This document shows, piece after piece, positions 10,341 through 23,203 of a stretch of DNA of 64,000 nucleotides. Every line of letters begins with the position of its first letter. Position 1 is the first letter of the stretch. Location of the stretch: NCBI GenBank assembly GCA_021613535.1, contig CP075495.1:3720001-3784000 (forward strand), read 5' to 3'. A program made the position numbers and the translations under genes. The DNA comes from Adineta vaga. Taxonomy: Eukaryota > Rotifera. A model generated the notes under the pieces. The model had not been told where the DNA came from and did not search any database. It worked only from the letters and a program-made list of their open reading frames with translations.

Positions 10341-13300
10341 ATGCTGTATTTTCAGTACAGTATTCTTCTTTTGTGTAAGTACAATGACATTTCTTTCGAA
10401 TATAATCAATTGAATTCCATTAGTTTTTACATTCGATAATCGACATAAGATTTCAGCAAATATTGTCGATCAAATATCAATTTATGATGAAGGTAGGTGA
10501 ATTGAATAGATAAGAAATGAAATCTATTTTAATCATCCGGAATGTTAGACTGGAATCTGCTGAATGAATTCAATTTATTGAAAGAATTCATTTTTGATAC
10601 AAACGCTTATAAAAAAGAATATTGTTCTTCAAAAAATGATCTGAGTAATGCTACAAAAGAAAATCCGAATGCAATTACAATCAATCAATCAAATGGAAAT
10701 CTAAGAATTCGTAACAAATTAGAAGTAGATCATCCAATCGTTTCTGTCACAATCGAAAAAGTATCTGCAAAACAGCTTACTGGCAAACAGTTATATCAAT
10801 CGAACGGTGTTCAAATTCGATTTCCTGAACTAAATATTGATCAATCGACAATTATTAATGTAATTCGAAGACGAACATCTTTCATTTCTATAGAAAAAAA
10901 AGTCCGACTCTTTTCTTTATAGTTGATCAGTTTACCATCATCATCAATAATTTCATTAACATTACATAATCAATATGGTGAAGTTTTCAGTATTAAAAAT
11001 ACCGCCAATCCATTCGAAATTCTTATTCCCCGACCAAATATTACTCTTTTACCAGCCATGTTTCACCAAAACGTCAAATTATTATCCAACAAATCGAAAT
11101 TTACATACTACCATATTAATTTAACACACAATGTTAACTTATCAATATCTTTGCATATTGAATTGGAACCAGAAGATCGTGATCTATCGTATTTGATAAT
11201 TATTCGATTCAATGGTGTTCCTGATTTGAAAGCAAATGTTTACGATGATTGGAAAATTCTTTGTCCAAAAGGTTTGTTTCAATCATTTTGTTAAATTCTT
11301 CTATCAACAATCAGATTTTTAGATCGAAAAAATAGTTCATCAAAATATACATATTTCATTTCGAATACACGTATTGCATATCATCAATGGGCAATTATTG
11401 GTATTCGTGAACTGAAAACGTGTCATTTCGATAATTTTAATGATAAAAATGAATTTTCATCGAATTATTCGATTCGAATGTATACATCTGGTTGTTATTA
11501 TCTTGATAAATATCATACTTGGCAATCCGATGGTTTAACAGTAAGAATTTTAAAAAGAATCGAATGATTTCAGCATGTTTTATTCGATTAGGTAGGAGAA
11601 GAAACAAATGAACGTTTTACACAATGTTACTCGACACATTTAACAACATTTGCTAGTGGTTTCGTTATTCTTCCGAATCCTATCGAATTCAATGGTGATT
11701 TTGCATTTGAACGAAATCTAACAATCTATATCACATTAATTATCATTGGTTTATTGTATTTGATCACCATGTTATTTTCCTATCGTAAAGATAAAACTGA
11801 TGCAAAAATGGTACTAACAAATCTTTCCATAATCCAACAATTATTTTCTTTCTTCTTTTCAGCTGATGGTTATACCACTACTTGATAACAATCCACGGAA
11901 TACTTATCTTTATCAATTAGTCGTATTTACAGGAATGAGAGCCAATGCAGGAACGAAATCGAAAGTAAGAATATTAGAAAAAGATTTCATTTGATAGCAT
12001 TTTATGTGAGTATTTTTAAAGGTATATTTTATTCTTTCGGGAGATGATGATGATACAAATATACGAACATTAACAGGTGATCGACGAATACTTGATCGAG
12101 GACAAACAGATTCATTTATTATGGCCGTCCCACGGTAATTCAATTCGATATGTTTCATTGGTATAGATATATGTATAAATATGATTGTATAGACCACTTG
12201 GTCAATTGAATTATCTTCGTATATGGCATGATAATTCAGGATTGGATTCAGATGCTTCATGGTATTTGAAATATGTTCTTGTACGAGATTTACAAACAAT
12301 GGAAACAAATTATTTTATTTGTGAAAAATGGTTAGCCGTTGAAAAAGATTCTGGTGAAGTTCGTTATCAATTGTTCTATAGAAATGTTCAGAATAAAACT
12401 TCATTACTACTTTTTGTTTTTATAGATTGATCGAACCTTAACTGTCGCAAGTGAATTTGAACAACGAGAATTAAAACATGTTCTATCAAAAAATGCCTAT
12501 CGATCGATGGCTGATAATCATTTATGGTTTTCCATTTTTGCTTATCATTTACCATCAGCAAATCGTTTTACTCGAGTTCAACGATGTACATGTTGTTTTG
12601 TATTATTCTTCATTAGTTTATTAATGAATATTCTCTACTACGATGTTAAAGAAGAACGTACTAAGGATGAATTAGATCAATATGGATTGACTATGGGACC
12701 ATTTCATATTTCAAAAGAAGAAGTAGTTTTTTTTTCTTCTGATAGAATAGAAAACATTCTTGGTGTTTCACATTTAGATTAGTATTGGTGTTATGGTTGA
12801 ATTAATCATCTTCTTTCCAAGTTTATTTCTTGTAACTCTTTTTCGTCGAACTAAACCAAGCCATCCTCGAGCAATATCTCCAGTTGGTGAAGCTCTTCAA
12901 ACAATTCGAATGAAGAAATCACAAACAACAAATCAAACACGAATTAAAGGAAAGAAATTTCTTTTTCCATGGTGGTTTATTTTCATTGCTTATTTTCTAT
13001 CCTTCTTAATGGTGGCAACATCTGTTACTTTTATTTTATTTACAAGTGTTCGTATTGGAAATGAAAAAGTACAACAATGGCTCGGTTCAATTCTTGCAAG
13101 TTTCTGTGCATCCGTACTTCTTACACAACCATTGAAAGTTCTCTCATTAGCATTGTTATTCATGTGTCTCTGTCAAAAGAAAGAACAAGTCGAAGCTTTT
13201 ATTGAACAAGAAGATCCATTGGAAGATTTTACGGTGTCAACAACAGATCCACATCGAAAATTTCCTGTAAGAAAATTCTTACATCTAGTTTTTCACTTCA

Positions 13301-15340
13301 TTAATTATGTTATTCTTTTCTTTATAGCCAAGATCTATTTTAGCTAAAACTCGTCTTGATCCTTATCATGCTCGACGTCAAAAAGAATTCTTGGATAATT
13401 TACGAGCTATGCGTTTGAAAGAAGTCAAAGCATGGTTTATTCTACGTGAATTAGCATTACTTTTAGTATTTCTAGGCACTCTCTATGCAATAAGTTATGC
13501 TAATCGTGATGTCGCTAAGTCTCATCAAATGGTCAATTATTTACAACGAGAATTTCTCAAACCAGATCGTCGTTATGTAAATAAATCAAATTCTGCAGAA
13601 CGAAAATCAATTTATATTACTGATAATATTCAAACAATTGATGAATATTGGAAATGGTTAGAAGAAGTTTTTCCGACGAAATACGAAAAAATGTTGTGGA
13701 AGGATAACATAAATAATAAAAGATTATTAAATCAAAATACACGAACAAATCGAATCATAGGATGGCCTAGTTTACGACAGTTACGTGTCAAAAATGGTGC
13801 TGATCTGCTTTTTTTATAAAATCTTCACCATAACAGTTTGTTTTGTATTTATTTTAGAATCATGTCCACGCAACGCACTTAATGGTCGAATGAAAATTGA
13901 TGATTGTAATCGACCTTATACTTGGTATAATGAAGCCAAAACACCTTTTGGCTATGATATTGATGAAATTACTACAGAGCACTTCACTTATCCATTTAAA
14001 TACAAATCATCAGAAGATAAAACATTAATTTATTCGACAACATATGCAACGTATATGGCTGGTGGTTATGTACATGAAATTCGTGGTAGTAATATTGATG
14101 CAATTCGAAATGGTATACGAAATCTACGAACCCATCATTGGATTGATCGATATACACGTGCTGTTTTTCTTACATTTGGTTTATATAATCCAAATGCTAA
14201 TCTATTTGTTTATTGTTCATTTCTTCTTGAACAATTACCAATTACGAATACAGTTATCTTTCAAGCATCATTTCAACCATTTAAACTTGTTCAATTATAT
14301 ACAGGAACAGAACTTCTCTATTGTCTTAGCTATTTAATATTGATTATCTATTATATGATTACAGAAATCAAATTGTTTCTAGAAACGCGTCAAGGTTATA
14401 TAAAACAATTTTGGTCATATGTTAATTGGGCAATTATTATATGTTCATGGTTTGGAGTTGTTATACATGTTTATCGACAAATAGAAGTAAAGAAAATGGC
14501 AAAAATTTTAGAAAGAACAAAAGGACAAGAACCAATTAATCTACAACTTTTTTCATATCTTGATAATGTTTTAACATATTTACTTGGATTTTGTTGCTTT
14601 TTTGGTACAGTGAAAATGTAAGTATAAACACTCGATGATATCTGATAGAATAATAATCATAATGAATTTTCTTTCTCTTAGACTTCGTCTCCTTCGTTTT
14701 AATCGTCGTCTATCATTATTACATTTAACATTAAAGAAATCGGCTCGACAAATTCTTGGTTTTATCTTCATGTTTTCAATTGTCTTTGTTGCTTTTATTT
14801 CCCTATTCTATCTTTTATTTCATTCACATTTAAAACATTATTCAACATGGTTAGAAACAAGTTGGACATGTTTTGAAATGATTTCATTACATTTTTCGAC
14901 CGTACCAGAATTATCACATTTTGATCCATTTATTGCTGGTATCAGTTTATTTCTCTTTGTTTTCTTGGGAATTTATACATTAAGTAATATGTTTATTTCG
15001 ATTATTGTGGATAATTTTAATATAATTCGTCAAATTGAATTGAAACAAAAGAATGAAGTAGAATTACTTCAATTTATATCGATTAAAATGAAACGATGGC
15101 TAGGTAATTGAACATATCTTTTCGAGAATATAAAATAAAAATGATATTGATGTATTTCTATAGGCTTAAGATCATATAAAAATGAATTGGAAAAGAACAA
15201 AAATCCAGTTGTTGAATTTCCTGAGAAAATTGATCGATTAATGATTGCTATTGATAAAGTAATCATAATTGTAGATATTTCTTTGAAAATAATGTTCTAT
15301 TCTTTGACCATTTTAGGTATATAATAATCAACGATATTGA
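10341..15340 (+). CDS. Polycystin-1-like protein (GPS, PLAT and channel regions)
   Basis: Sixteen exons give 1367 residues: 10341-10374, 10457-10492, 10549-10859, 10923-11271, 11323-11540, 11592-11810, 11863-11964, 12022-12134, 12193-12358, 12426-12722, 12778-13266, 13328-13796, 13858-14617, 14682-15103, 15164-15258, 15317-15340. A GAIN-like ectodomain ends in a GPS with intact HLT cleavage tripeptide (residues 332-334). A membrane helix (about 359-379), a PLAT/LH2 domain (about 400-510), further membrane helices and an extracellular polycystin loop with Cys pairs follow. The C-terminal channel block holds helices near 1087-1105 and beyond. The ectodomain is very short: no PKD, REJ or lectin domains are visible. 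The start is a weakly hydrophobic Met-initiated exon and is the least certain part. The apparent stop at 10920 lies in a 63-nt intron (10860-10922). Donors at 12359 (GTTCGT) and 13797 (GTGCTG) are weak. Membrane calcium/cation-channel or receptor roles are known for the family. Confidence 0.88.
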
Positions 15341-16800
15341 TTATCAAATAAACTCATTCTTTGCTTTTTGCTTTTGCTTTGATTTGGAAATACAATTTTT
15401 ACTAAAACAATAAACTATCCTTTGTCCATTGTCACAATTCTCTATCATAGCTTTCGATATTTACAACAATCTGTATACTTATGGTTTAATAACTAGTTAT
15501 GAATAAAAATGTCTAACAAACTCTGAAATCAATACTTTTCTGTCTAATATATATAATTTTCTCTGAAGGTTGATTTCCAGCTTATTATTAATTAACATCC
15601 GTTCACTATCTATGATTATGACACTATATTGAAAAGTATTTTCGACTGTTAAGTGCTTCTTTTTATTGTACGAATGACATCCAATTATACATCAGTTGAC
15701 TGATCGAATTCATATAATCTATTTTAATTATATGCTGAAAATCTTTTATAATCGAGAAATCATCATGTTTTTGTGTTTAATTATTTTCTTGGAAAGACAC
15801 TTTCGACAACGATTGTTTTCTTATGACCTAGTCGTCAGCAGAATGATAATAAATAAACAATATTCTCCAAAGTTTCACTTACTTCTTTTTCTCTCTGTCT
15901 TATTCATTTCTCTTTCCATGGGAACGAATAGACCATGTTTTATTTTATTTTTATTTTATAGAGTCATATGTACCCTATCGTTTCCATTGAGTTATTTTTA
16001 AGAATATTTCATTACACAAATCGCTTTCGGCATCATGTTAGCCCAATCAATTGTTTGTTGACTACAACGAGAAAACATTATTCTTCTTTAATACAAAACT
16101 TTTGTATTAGTAGGCCTATAATTGTCTGTAAGAAAAACATTTTTATAGTCGCTCTTCAATGAAATATCAAGATGATGTGGATCGATCGTGAATAAATTCA
16201 TATGAACGGAAAATAGGATTAAGAACTTTAGTTGACATGTATGATGAGCACAGATTATCGATGTTTAACACTTCTCTGAGTGAGACTAGATTTATGAGAT
16301 TCTTTTCTCATGTTGAATGATCACTTCATTCTTCTAGATGATAAAACACGAACTCGATGCACTTTTTAATTAACATTAGAAATCAAATAAGTTCTTTTCT
16401 AAAGCTTATTTTTCTTCTTGTCATAAAATATTCATTCTAAACTGATTTGTAGATAACATGTAAATATGTTTTTTCTTTCATATCCGTTGAAATTGATGAA
16501 TTTTTAATACTCTCATCAGACATGGTTTTTAGTGAAATATTCGAAGAACAAATACTAACATTAAATAATATTTAATATTCATGAATGCATCTTTTAAAAC
16601 TTCATAATTTTTATATTAGTGTCGATGAAGGACTCGATCTATGCATCGAATAACGTGCCAGAGTCTATTATTCTTTTTTTTAGCAATCAAAAATAAGCGT
16701 GTTCACATGGAGATTGCTAGGGATAGAAACTAGAATAAATATAAGAGGGAAAGTGTTTATTGCAGAGGAATTGTACAATGTTGTCAACGTACAAAATTGT
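15341..16800. other. Intergenic region, nothing recognised
   Basis: AT-rich spacer between the polycystin gene and the convergent neuropeptide gene. Open frames at 15696-16162 are hydrophobic/basic low-complexity translations without splice or family support. Confidence 0.55.
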
Positions 16801-17279
16801 TTAGCCTAATAAACCATACTGAGGTCTACCGCCACGTCGTTCTCTCATATCATTTAACCAATTTTGAAAATCGTCTTCAGATTCTGGTACTAGAATAAAA
16901 GAAGAATCGAATTTATTTTCTTGTTTGCAATCTAATCTATTTTACCTTCGGTTCGTTTACCCAAATAACCGTAAGCATAACGTTTTCCCAATACACCAAA
17001 TTTTAAATGATGACGACGAACGGGTACTGGCATGTTTTGTTCTATTGCTGCTAATCCATTTGCTTCTTTTTTGTCTCGTAATGATGCATTATTTTCATCA
17101 CTTCCACTACTTTCAATCATTGCCGATTTCTCATTGATTACTGCAGCTGCATCTAAAAAGAGAATTCCAATTTTCTTTGAGGACAAAAACGAAGAAAATC
17201 GATTACCTAGATAAGCTTTTTGGAAAACAAGCACCAATACAAAGCTGGCAAATATGAATAAATTTGATGAGAATTTCAT
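16801..17279 (-). CDS. Neuropeptide precursor with three predicted Leu-amide peptides
   Basis: Three exons on the minus strand (17207-17279, 16946-17152, 16801-16889), 122 residues. A signal peptide (residues about 1-24, MKFSSNLFIFASFVLVLVF...) leads a pro-region without Cys. The dibasic RR precedes HHLKFGVL-G-KR, then YAYGYL-G-KR. A spacer in exons 2-3 ends in RERR, followed by GGRPQYGLL-G at the C-terminus. Each Gly is an amidation donor, so the predicted products are HHLKFGVLamide, YAYGYLamide and GGRPQYGLLamide, sharing [F/Y]-G-x-L-amide. The layout (signal, basic cleavage sites, Gly donors) is the standard of secreted neuropeptide precursors. The motif recalls allatostatin-A/buccalin-type FGL-amides but has one extra residue between Gly and Leu, so family membership is unproven. 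Splicing joins phase-1 codons cleanly at both introns. Confidence 0.8.
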
Positions 17280-18060
17280 TCCTTGTTATAATCTAGAATT
17301 AGAGAATCAGACATGTTTGAATCGCATATACTTTTAGCTTGAATAGAATGCATAGACAGATGCATAAATGTAAATTGTTCATTGTAAATCACAATTCTAA
17401 ATGATAACATCAAGAGAAATAGGATCAGTTCTTTATACATATAGCTTGACTTCATTTGATTTTCTCTTCACTTCTTCTCTTCTCTCTCTTTCTTCCTTTC
17501 TCGATCTCGTTCTTCTCCATTTTTCCATTAAGATCAGTACTTTTCATTTTCTCCTCGTCCATTTTTTTTTCTAAGATTTTCTCGTTTGTCATCGCATTTA
17601 ATTTATTAAGAGTCTATATTTTAAGTATGTAAACGCATAGAAGAAAAAAAGAAGATGAGAGAGATGGCTTAGTAAGCATTCTTCTAGATGAACTGTCGGA
17701 AAACATGATTAGTCTTTTAGTCAAATCTCTTATTCGATCTCCACTAGCATTGCCTTCGCCCTTTCTCTCTCTCTCTTTCGATCAATATATAAACATATCG
17801 AGAGAAAAGAACTGCTCGATATTAATTCAATTGACTAATCAAAAATAAATAGATGCGCTCAATTTCCTATTAAGCATTGATTATATTGATATAATCAATG
17901 ATGTGATACGATGGGAGAGAGAAAATACACCGATGTTGTTTCGACACTTTCATACTAAACAAACAAGAAAAATATTTTCTATTTATTCAAGAGAAATGCG
18001 CGCTCGGATTGTTTTTTTTACTAGACTTTTCTTATCATTTGTCCTTGATAGGTCAATGTT
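17280..18060. other. Spacer upstream of the neuropeptide gene and kinase pseudogene
   Basis: Pyrimidine-rich on the + strand near 17460-17560 and 17755-17780. The region is shared between the divergent neuropeptide gene and the kinase pseudogene. An open frame runs through 17903-18060 into the kinase but has no family resemblance. Confidence 0.5.
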
Positions 18061-19941
18061 TCTTGGACGTATGATTGATTCAATCATGCCTGGTTCGAAT
18101 GGATCATTCTTTGATCTAGTTAAAGGTGAATCTATACGAAAAAGTTTAAAATCAATTCGAACACATGATTCACCGATGTCAAAAACATCACATATGATAT
18201 TAAAACGATATTTTTGTAATGAAAAAAATCTTTTCATAGAAAAATATAATTCAAAACAGATCGATAATGCTACTCTGAAAGATTTCGTTCTTCAACGACG
18301 TCTTGGCCAAGGTAGTTTTAGAACAGTTGCTTCAGCTAATCATAGAAGGAAATCTGTTGCAATGAAAATTCTTGAAAAACATCATATCGTTAAATTAAAA
18401 CAAATTCGGCATGTTATTAATGAATGTCATTTATTAGGAGCAATTCATTGTCCATTTATTGTTTAAATTTCAAGATCATGGGAATTTATTGGTGCTGGAG
18501 AGATTTTTATCGAGTTTTTGTTACATTCTAAGTATAATAAACAATTTTTTTCTGAGAAAAGGTTAATTCTAAATTGTGAGCGAGGATAGGTCTGGAGAAA
18601 AAAAGTGAATTGTAATCGAGCAAAATAATGTATTCCGGTATTTTTGCAATCAAATATTCTTTTAATGTTGAAAGAAAATCTTTAGTTTCTATCAAGCAGA
18701 ATAATCCGTTCTTGATGCATTCATCTAAGATATTGTTCCACTCGCAATATCTTTTTCATATTGAAAAATGAAGAGTCGTCATACAATCGGACTTACAGTG
18801 AATGAACGGTGTAATTTAATGTAATGGTATGAATGTAGTAAATTGTATTGACCTTTTGATAGTAACAATAGTTGAAAAGAATATTGAAATGTACGTGAAT
18901 TGAATTATAATCTTGAATATTTAAGGACATTAATTTATATCCAGGTATGTCTACCTGGCAAGAATTTCTTTGATAGGAATAGAAGGAAACGAATTGTCTG
19001 TGCTAATCGAAAATAAATATTCAATATATTAACTTTCTTAGTATGCTGCAGGTTTTATTGTGAAGATTTGTGTAATCTTTAATTTACATGTTTCCTCATA
19101 TGCGAAAACAGAAGAATAAACGACTTTCTCACACTCTTGCTTTTGAATATTTACAATATCTTGATATATGGTAAAACGAAACCTTTCACATTTCGAACTA
19201 TTCTTTGTAATTTTCAGCCAAAGAGATTTAAAACCAAGTCTGTTTGATATCATAAAGAATTCATATAGATCTGCTCAATCTATGCAGAAAATTGTCTAAT
19301 TACTTATGATGGTTTTGTTAAATTAACTGATTTTGGTTTTGCAAAGATTGTGTCCGGTCGTACCTATACTCTGTGTGGTACAGCACAATATTTAGCATCT
19401 GAAATTCTCTCAAATAGAGGTTATGATAAGAAACAACACTTTAGTCAACTTTTAATATCATGAATCATAAACAAATATTTAGGTAAAGGTGTTGATTGGT
19501 GGTGTTTAGGAATATATCTTTATGAACTTAATGCTGGTTTTTCACCACTTCATGCACTCGACCATACAACACTTTATTCGCTTATATTACATTGTGGTAA
19601 AATAGAAAATTTTGTTTATTTTGTGTTGATTTTTATTTTCTCCAAAGAATATAAATTTCCAAAACATTTCAAAGTTGATCTAAAATCAATAATACGTCAA
19701 TTATTACAGATCGATATAACAAAACGATTTGTTTGTTTAGCAAATGGTGCACAAGATATAAAAAATCATGTTTATTTTCAACGAATCAATTGGTTAGCAT
19801 TATATGAAAAAAAAGTTCATTCAGAATATAAACCATCATTAAAAAAAAGGCTATGAATATGAATATTTCGAAAAGAAAAAAGATTTTACTCTAGCAAAAT
19901 CATCTGTATGTTTATATGAGAAAGAATTTGAAGATTTTTAA
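18061..19941 (+). pseudogene. Broken protein kinase A catalytic-subunit-like gene
   Basis: Kinase homology starts near 18279 (DFVLQRRLGQGSFRTV: glycine loop, then VAMKIL with the ATP-binding Lys) and runs to a TAA at 18464-18466, just after the CPFIV segment. Downstream of the stop the same frame keeps GAGEIF (18500 region), while FQDHGNL is in another frame, so a small indel has occurred. About 700 nt of unrelated DNA follows. Homology resumes at 19268 with IYAENCL where the catalytic Y/HRDLKPEN loop should be, so the catalytic Asp is lost. TDFGFAK is intact (19330s), the APE motif is changed to ASE, and introns 19420-19482 and 19597-19647 are kept. A frameshift in an A8 run (19841-19848) precedes the kinase C-tail ending FEDF-stop at 19941. 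Retained introns argue for a decayed gene copy, not a retrocopy. Confidence 0.85.
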
Positions 19942-22900
19942 CTAGTTGTATTCTTGTGATTATATTGGACTAAAGATATGATTCCTTATAATGTCATTCG
20001 TTGATTATTGATATTCGAACAGTGGGTGTGGATGTCGTCTCTATTTCACAATATACACATAGATAGATAGTTATATGTATATATTTATCAAGAATGATCA
20101 TGACAATAATGTCAGCAAGAGATTGATAATGATCGTTTTGACCTTCAGCATCAGTTAACTAAACAATATTATTCGAACGATTTCTTCTATATAAATATAT
20201 CACGATTAGTATGAAAATCTGCAAGATTCATAGACTTATTTTCTTAGCTTCGAATAAACCAGAAAGAACATCTGGAAAATTGATTTGACATATAAACATT
20301 TACTGTATACCTTTAAGTCGATTGTCGTACGCTTACTAGACTTCATAATTGAAATACATGAAGTGACACTACTCTCCAGGCCTATACTAAAAATAAGATT
20401 ACAATATTTCAACGTAAATAGAAACAAAGAAAGAGACTTCATTTTATCCATATCAATCGTACGAATCGTATCCACTTGATGTACAACTGTTCAATTGTTA
20501 ACAAGTAAGTATTCGTCTAAGTAGACAGATCATAGTCATTATATGAAGAATTATTTCGTGATTGATTTCTTTTCAGTTAAATCTTATTGGTATCATGTTT
20601 AATAGTATTTCTCTTTGAAATTTATTTTAGTCAAATAGATTTTTAATGAGAGAGTTTCTTTCATAGACAAAAGACACGGATGTGAACATCCGCTACACTA
20701 TGTCGTGATATATTATAGACAAAAAATAATTTCGTTGTTTTTTGTTGATATTATTCATTTATGCAGTACTTAAAGTCATCGTCATGCCAATTAGATAATT
20801 TATCATTAACTGACATTTTCTTATAGTGGACTTTTTGAAGAATGACGTTATAGATTGTTAGATCTTTTTTTCTTCTAATATTGATATCATTTTTCTTAGT
20901 AAGACCAACAAGGTCAAATCATTTTCTTGTTGTATTTGTCGATGATCGATGAAATGTCGTCTGTTATTTAACGCGTTGCTTTCTAATCGCTGCCATTCAA
21001 AGATGATAAATGACACAACATATATACACTGGAGAGTCGCCACCCTCGATTGACTTAACCCATTAAATACATATCACGATCTCACAAAGAGAATTTCAAC
21101 AGCCGTAACTCTCAATGTCTTCTAATAAATCAGAAGTCTTCGAAGATATTTTTATCATTTGCTGGTTGAATGTCTTTACATGCCAACAGTCATAAATGAT
21201 TAGTATATTTTCTTTTCTATGCTTCGTCTCTTACGATATTATTTAAGAGTATGTGGGTGTTTGGATAAGTACACAAGATGATGATGATGGCGATGATAAA
21301 AACAGATCTTTTCTGTCGAGTGTTTGAAATGTAAATGTCTTCGCTTTTCTTCTCCTTTGAGTTCCACTCAATAATAAAACGCATTTGTTTAGTTACTTCA
21401 TCATTTCAATATTGTAACCGAGAAATTAATTGATGGATAGAATAGATGGAGAAAAAAGAGATACGATAAGATGAGTACCAATAACGAGCATTGCATTCTG
21501 TCATATTGTCGTTCTTTCCATTCATTCACCCTAAAATTCTTCGAACTAACATATATACAGATGTATGTATATCCATCCAGATGATCTGTCGTTTTTTCTC
21601 GTCGTAGAATGAGACAATAATATGAGAAAGGAAAAAGCGCGGAAGACATCACGAAAAACTTTAGTCTAGTGATTTTTTTTCTTTTGTTAGACAAACGATT
21701 CTTTCTACGACAGTATATAAACCCGAACGTTGTCGAAGAAATTCTTCGTTACTATCGAGCAACCATAGTATATTACTAGCAGTAACGACAGATTCTATTT
21801 TCTCTCGTTCGTTCTCCTTTTCTTTTTCTATTACATTTTTTTTGCGCACATTGCCCACGCTATTGAATAGACATTAGTGCCAATGATTTTTTCTTTCATG
21901 TTGTACGGCAGCAAGCGAAGACGATAATAACAAACAATACTCAGACTAATACTCATCCACGTTGCTTGTACCAGAAAGAACCACGAGACGAAAACATAGA
22001 GAAAGAAAAACGTTTTGTTGGTTTTTGTTAACCGTTACCAGTAAGATCACAAGTCGTTAGAGATTTATTGTCGACTGTTGTCTTTTCATTTACTCGTTTT
22101 ATGTAAGTATAATTGAACGATTTCTTAGTATTTACTGCAATAGTTGTGTCAAGTATCAGATTAAGGTCGTCAGCAACGTAAGAAGAGATGGATCGATGAC
22201 AATTTATCTGCATTCTTCATATGAATATATGTTAAGAAAACAAAATATACCAGTTGGAATAATTCATCCATATATTGATTGGATGTCTCGTATTTTCCTA
22301 GGTAGAAATGCTAAAGTTGCTCTACTCGTTTGTTTCTATCCACCCGCCCTTCGGCAGCATGTGCTAATTTGATCGGCATCATCGTCCATATAGGAAATAC
22401 TAAGATAATTGACAATTGTGTGTGCAAATGCACACCAAAACTTCTCGTTCCAGCTACACTTGGTAGTCAACTAAACAACTATACAATCAATTTTCATTTT
22501 GCATTCATCATTCACATTATATAGACAAGAGACAACCTCTTTATTTTCATGTCTTTCATACTTCATTGTGACAATAACAATAAGTAAATTTGACATCTTT
22601 TCTTTTCTTGAAAAACTATCATCTTCTTTCTTTTATATATTCACAGTTAAATGTTCCATCGAGAATTACATCTTTTTCTTTTTTCTTTGTTGCATGTAGA
22701 TTTATGAAAAGAGATTCAACTATATGTAAATCCTAAACATTATTCATAGTCATAAAAATCCGTTAGTTATATGAGATTTCATCATCTATTATTGTCATTT
22801 CTTAACGGACGACGTTAAACAAATGAGAAGTTTTTAAATCTTAATGAATTATATATATATATATACATATTTCTAACATCAATTAGTTATCTTGAAAAGA

Positions 22901-23100
22901 ATTGCATGTTGTCTTTCTTTCTGTTCATTATTGATGATCGTATCAGTATAATTCTTTGGCTTACACGAACAACAACATATATGTATATGTTGAGATGAAA
23001 ATTGTTCTGACAATAAAAAAAACATCACTAGGAGTAGCAGTATTAGCACAAGATGAAACTAAAGACAGAGATAGAAAGATAGAAAGATAGAAAGAACGAC

Positions 23101-23203
23101 AAAGGAAAAAGAAGAAGAAGAGAGAGATGAGATGTTGATTAACGGTCTGGACCGTCTCGCTTTTTTGCCTATCTCTTCCTTTTCCTCTTTTTTCTTCTTT
23201 CTC
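23101..23203. repeat. Purine tract / palindrome / pyrimidine tract
   Basis: A purine-rich tract (23101-23131) is followed by the perfect interrupted palindrome ACGGTC-TG-GACCGT (23142-23155) and a pyrimidine-rich tract (23161-23203). On one strand this can fold as a hairpin with imperfect GA/CT pairing. Confidence 0.6.

Noticed and set aside
10920-10922. Premature stop in the polycystin gene
   Set aside because: Falls at the end of a 63-nt GT...AG intron whose removal restores the reading frame and the family sequence.
15696-16162. Two overlapping + strand open frames (101 and 64 codons)
   Set aside because: AT-driven composition rich in Ile, Phe, Leu and Arg, no splice partners, no family resemblance.
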